Origin: Pseudomonas grimontii
Lineage (GTDB): Bacteria > Pseudomonadota > Gammaproteobacteria > Pseudomonadales > Pseudomonadaceae
DNA length: 64,000 bases
Reading direction: 5' to 3'
NCBI RefSeq assembly: GCF_007858185.1
Contig: NZ_VFES01000002.1
Location: forward strand, 434,001 to 498,000
In this document: piece after piece, positions 62,699 through 64,000 of the stretch
Position numbering within the stretch: the first letter of the stretch is position 1
Layout: every line of letters begins with the position of its first letter
Made by a program: the position numbers and the translations under genes
The notes under the pieces: model-generated
What the model was told of the DNA's origin: nothing
Seen by the model: the letters and a program-made list of their open reading frames with translations, nothing else
The model's database searches: none

Positions 62699-64000
62699 TC
62701 AGTGGTTACCGACGCTGAACCATTGGCCCTGCTGTTTGATCCGCCAGGCGATGGCCGCCAGTGTCAGGCTGCGCCAGGCCATGAACAGCAGGAAGGTTAT
62801 CCACAGGCCATGATTGCCCAAGCCCTGCAACGACCAGGCGAACGGCAGTGTCAGCAGCACCGTCAGCAGCATCCCGTTGCGCATCTCCCGCGCCCGCGTT
62901 GCGCCGATAAACAGCCCATCCAACAAATAGCTCCACACCGCAATCAATGGCAGTACCGCCAGGTACGGCAAGTAGATGTCGGCGGTTTCGCGCACGTTGG
63001 GGATGTCGGTTTGCATGGCGATAAACAGGTGACCGGCGAACGTGAACAGCAGGGCAAAGCCGACGCTGGCGATCAGTGACCAGCCGCCAGCAACCACCAG
63101 TGAGCGCCGCAACGATTGGCGATCACGAGCGCCGATGGCATGGCCGCACAGGGCTTCGACCGCGTGGGCCAAACCGTCCAGCGCGTGGGCCGTCAGCAGC
63201 AGGCCGTTGAGCAGCAGCGCGTTGGCAGCCACGGTGGCATCGCCCAGGCGTGCGCCTTGCACCGTGATCATGAAAAACACCGACTGCAACGCCAGGCTGC
63301 GGATAAAAATGTCGCGGTTTACCGCCAGCAACGGGCGCCAGCTTTCCCAGCGCTTCAAGGCGGCCCAGGCGATATGGCCGGGGTAGGCGCGCAGGGCTTT
63401 TTGCGTGAGGGCCAGGCCGAGCAAGGCGCCGGTCCACTCGGCGGTCACCGACGCACGGGCGGAGCCGACCACTCCCCAGTCCAGCCCGAGCACGAACCAC
63501 AGGTTGAGGGCAATATTCACCAGGTTGGTGGTCAGCAGAATTGCCAGCGGCGCGCGGGCGTTTTGCGTGCCGAGGAACCAGCCCACCAGCGCGTAACTGG
63601 CCAGCGCGGCAGGCAGGCCGAACAGGCGGGTGTGGAAGAACTCGCGGGTCAGTTGGTTAAGCTCGGGGGAGGGCTGCATCCACTCCAGGGCCAAATGGCT
63701 CAGCGGAATGCCGACGGTGCCCAGCAACATCGCCAACCCCAGCGCCAGCAACAGGCCTTGCAGCAGGATTTGTCGGAGTGCCGCGCCATCATTGCGCCCG
63801 GCGGCTTGGGCCGCGAAGCCCGTGGAACCCATGCGCAGGAAGCCCATGGCCCAGGCGAGAAAGGTATAGAGGCTGGCGCCGACGGCCACGGCGCCCAGTT
63901 GGTGGGCATGGGGCAGGTGGCCGATGACCATGCTGTCGACCAGTGCGACCAACGGCACGGAGATGTTCGAAAGAATCATCGGCGCAGCCAACGCCCATAC
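62699..64000 (-). CDS. MATE family efflux transporter, N-terminus outside the window
   Basis: A 433-residue visible part, open to the right edge, with about twelve membrane segments. The visible start VWALAAPMILSNISVPLVALVD lies within helix 1 of MATE proteins, so only a few residues are missing. The sequence resembles the DinF branch, which exports drugs or DNA-damage-related compounds using Na+ or H+. Confidence 0.92.
   Translation of the reverse strand, partial: VWALAAPMILSNISVPLVALVDSMVIGHLPHAHQLGAVAVGASLYTFLAWAMGFLRMGSTGFAAQAAGRNDGAALRQILLQGLLLALGLAMLLGTVGIPLSHLALEWMQPSPELNQLTREFFHTRLFGLPAALASYALVGWFLGTQNARAPLAILLTTNLVNIALNLWFVLGLDWGVVGSARASVTAEWTGALLGLALTQKALRAYPGHIAWAALKRWESWRPLLAVNRDIFIRSLALQSVFFMITVQGARLGDATVAANALLLNGLLLTAHALDGLAHAVEALCGHAIGARDRQSLRRSLVVAGGWSLIASVGFALLFTFAGHLFIAMQTDIPNVRETADIYLPYLAVLPLIAVWSYLLDGLFIGATRAREMRNGMLLTVLLTLPFAWSLQGLGNHGLWITFLLFMAWRSLTLAAIAWRIKQQGQWFSVGNH

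Overview
The window is chromosomal DNA from a Pseudomonas of the fluorescens group. I infer this from the high-GC coding, from gene order that matches what I remember of the P. aeruginosa PAO1 block from speA through retS to ureG (PA4839 to about PA4894), and from many short palindromic repeats of the kind described as REPINs in P. fluorescens. Nothing indicates a plasmid or a prophage. No tRNA, rRNA, CRISPR array or transposase gene was seen.

Left part (1-16.3 kb): the urease accessory genes ureE-ureF-ureG and hupE/ureJ run leftward. They are followed by an NlpC/P60 hydrolase, a DesT-like TetR repressor that lacks its usual desaturase neighbours, a secreted protein with tandem repeats, an AsmA protein, a compact candidate toxin/immunity pair (LysM-like plus glycine-rich protein, then a small membrane protein), a ferritin-like protein, a lipase, an EamA exporter, an AraC regulator, a PsiF protein, an AI-2E family permease, an Hsp70 homologue and a CbpA co-chaperone.

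Nitrogen block (16.2-26.6 kb): ureC, ureB, two acetyltransferase genes, ureA and ureD, then the urea ABC transporter urtE-urtA, all on the minus strand. A sigma-54 type promoter and an NtrC-like palindrome lie in front of urtA. The block reads as urea uptake followed by hydrolysis, switched on by nitrogen limitation, with nickel-insertion factors supplied by the separate ureEFG locus.

Copper block (26.6-31.6 kb): a PepSY membrane protein, an OprC-type TonB receptor, a PCu(A)C chaperone and two DUF2946 proteins. Next come a HigB/HigA-type toxin-antitoxin pair and a structured leader in front of a DUF3077 gene that is frameshifted at a run of seven Cs. The cobalamin genes cobK-cobL (minus) and cobG-cobH-cobI-cobJ (plus) follow at 33-39.5 kb.

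Right part (39.5-64 kb): an unrecognised 259-residue protein, MarC, the hybrid sensor RetS, purD, purH, fis, dusB, a zinc-ribbon/DUF3426 membrane protein, prmA, accC, accB, aroQ, a chemoreceptor, the diguanylate cyclase GcbA, a DUF2333 protein, a NUDIX hydrolase, a SUI1 protein, speA, a small lipoprotein and a MATE transporter cut by the window end. This is conserved core genome.

The items most worth a second look are the toxin/immunity candidate (7351-8681), the leader with mutually exclusive helices before the DUF3077 gene (32661-32769), its poly-C frameshift, and REPINs sitting inside longer perfect inverted repeats.
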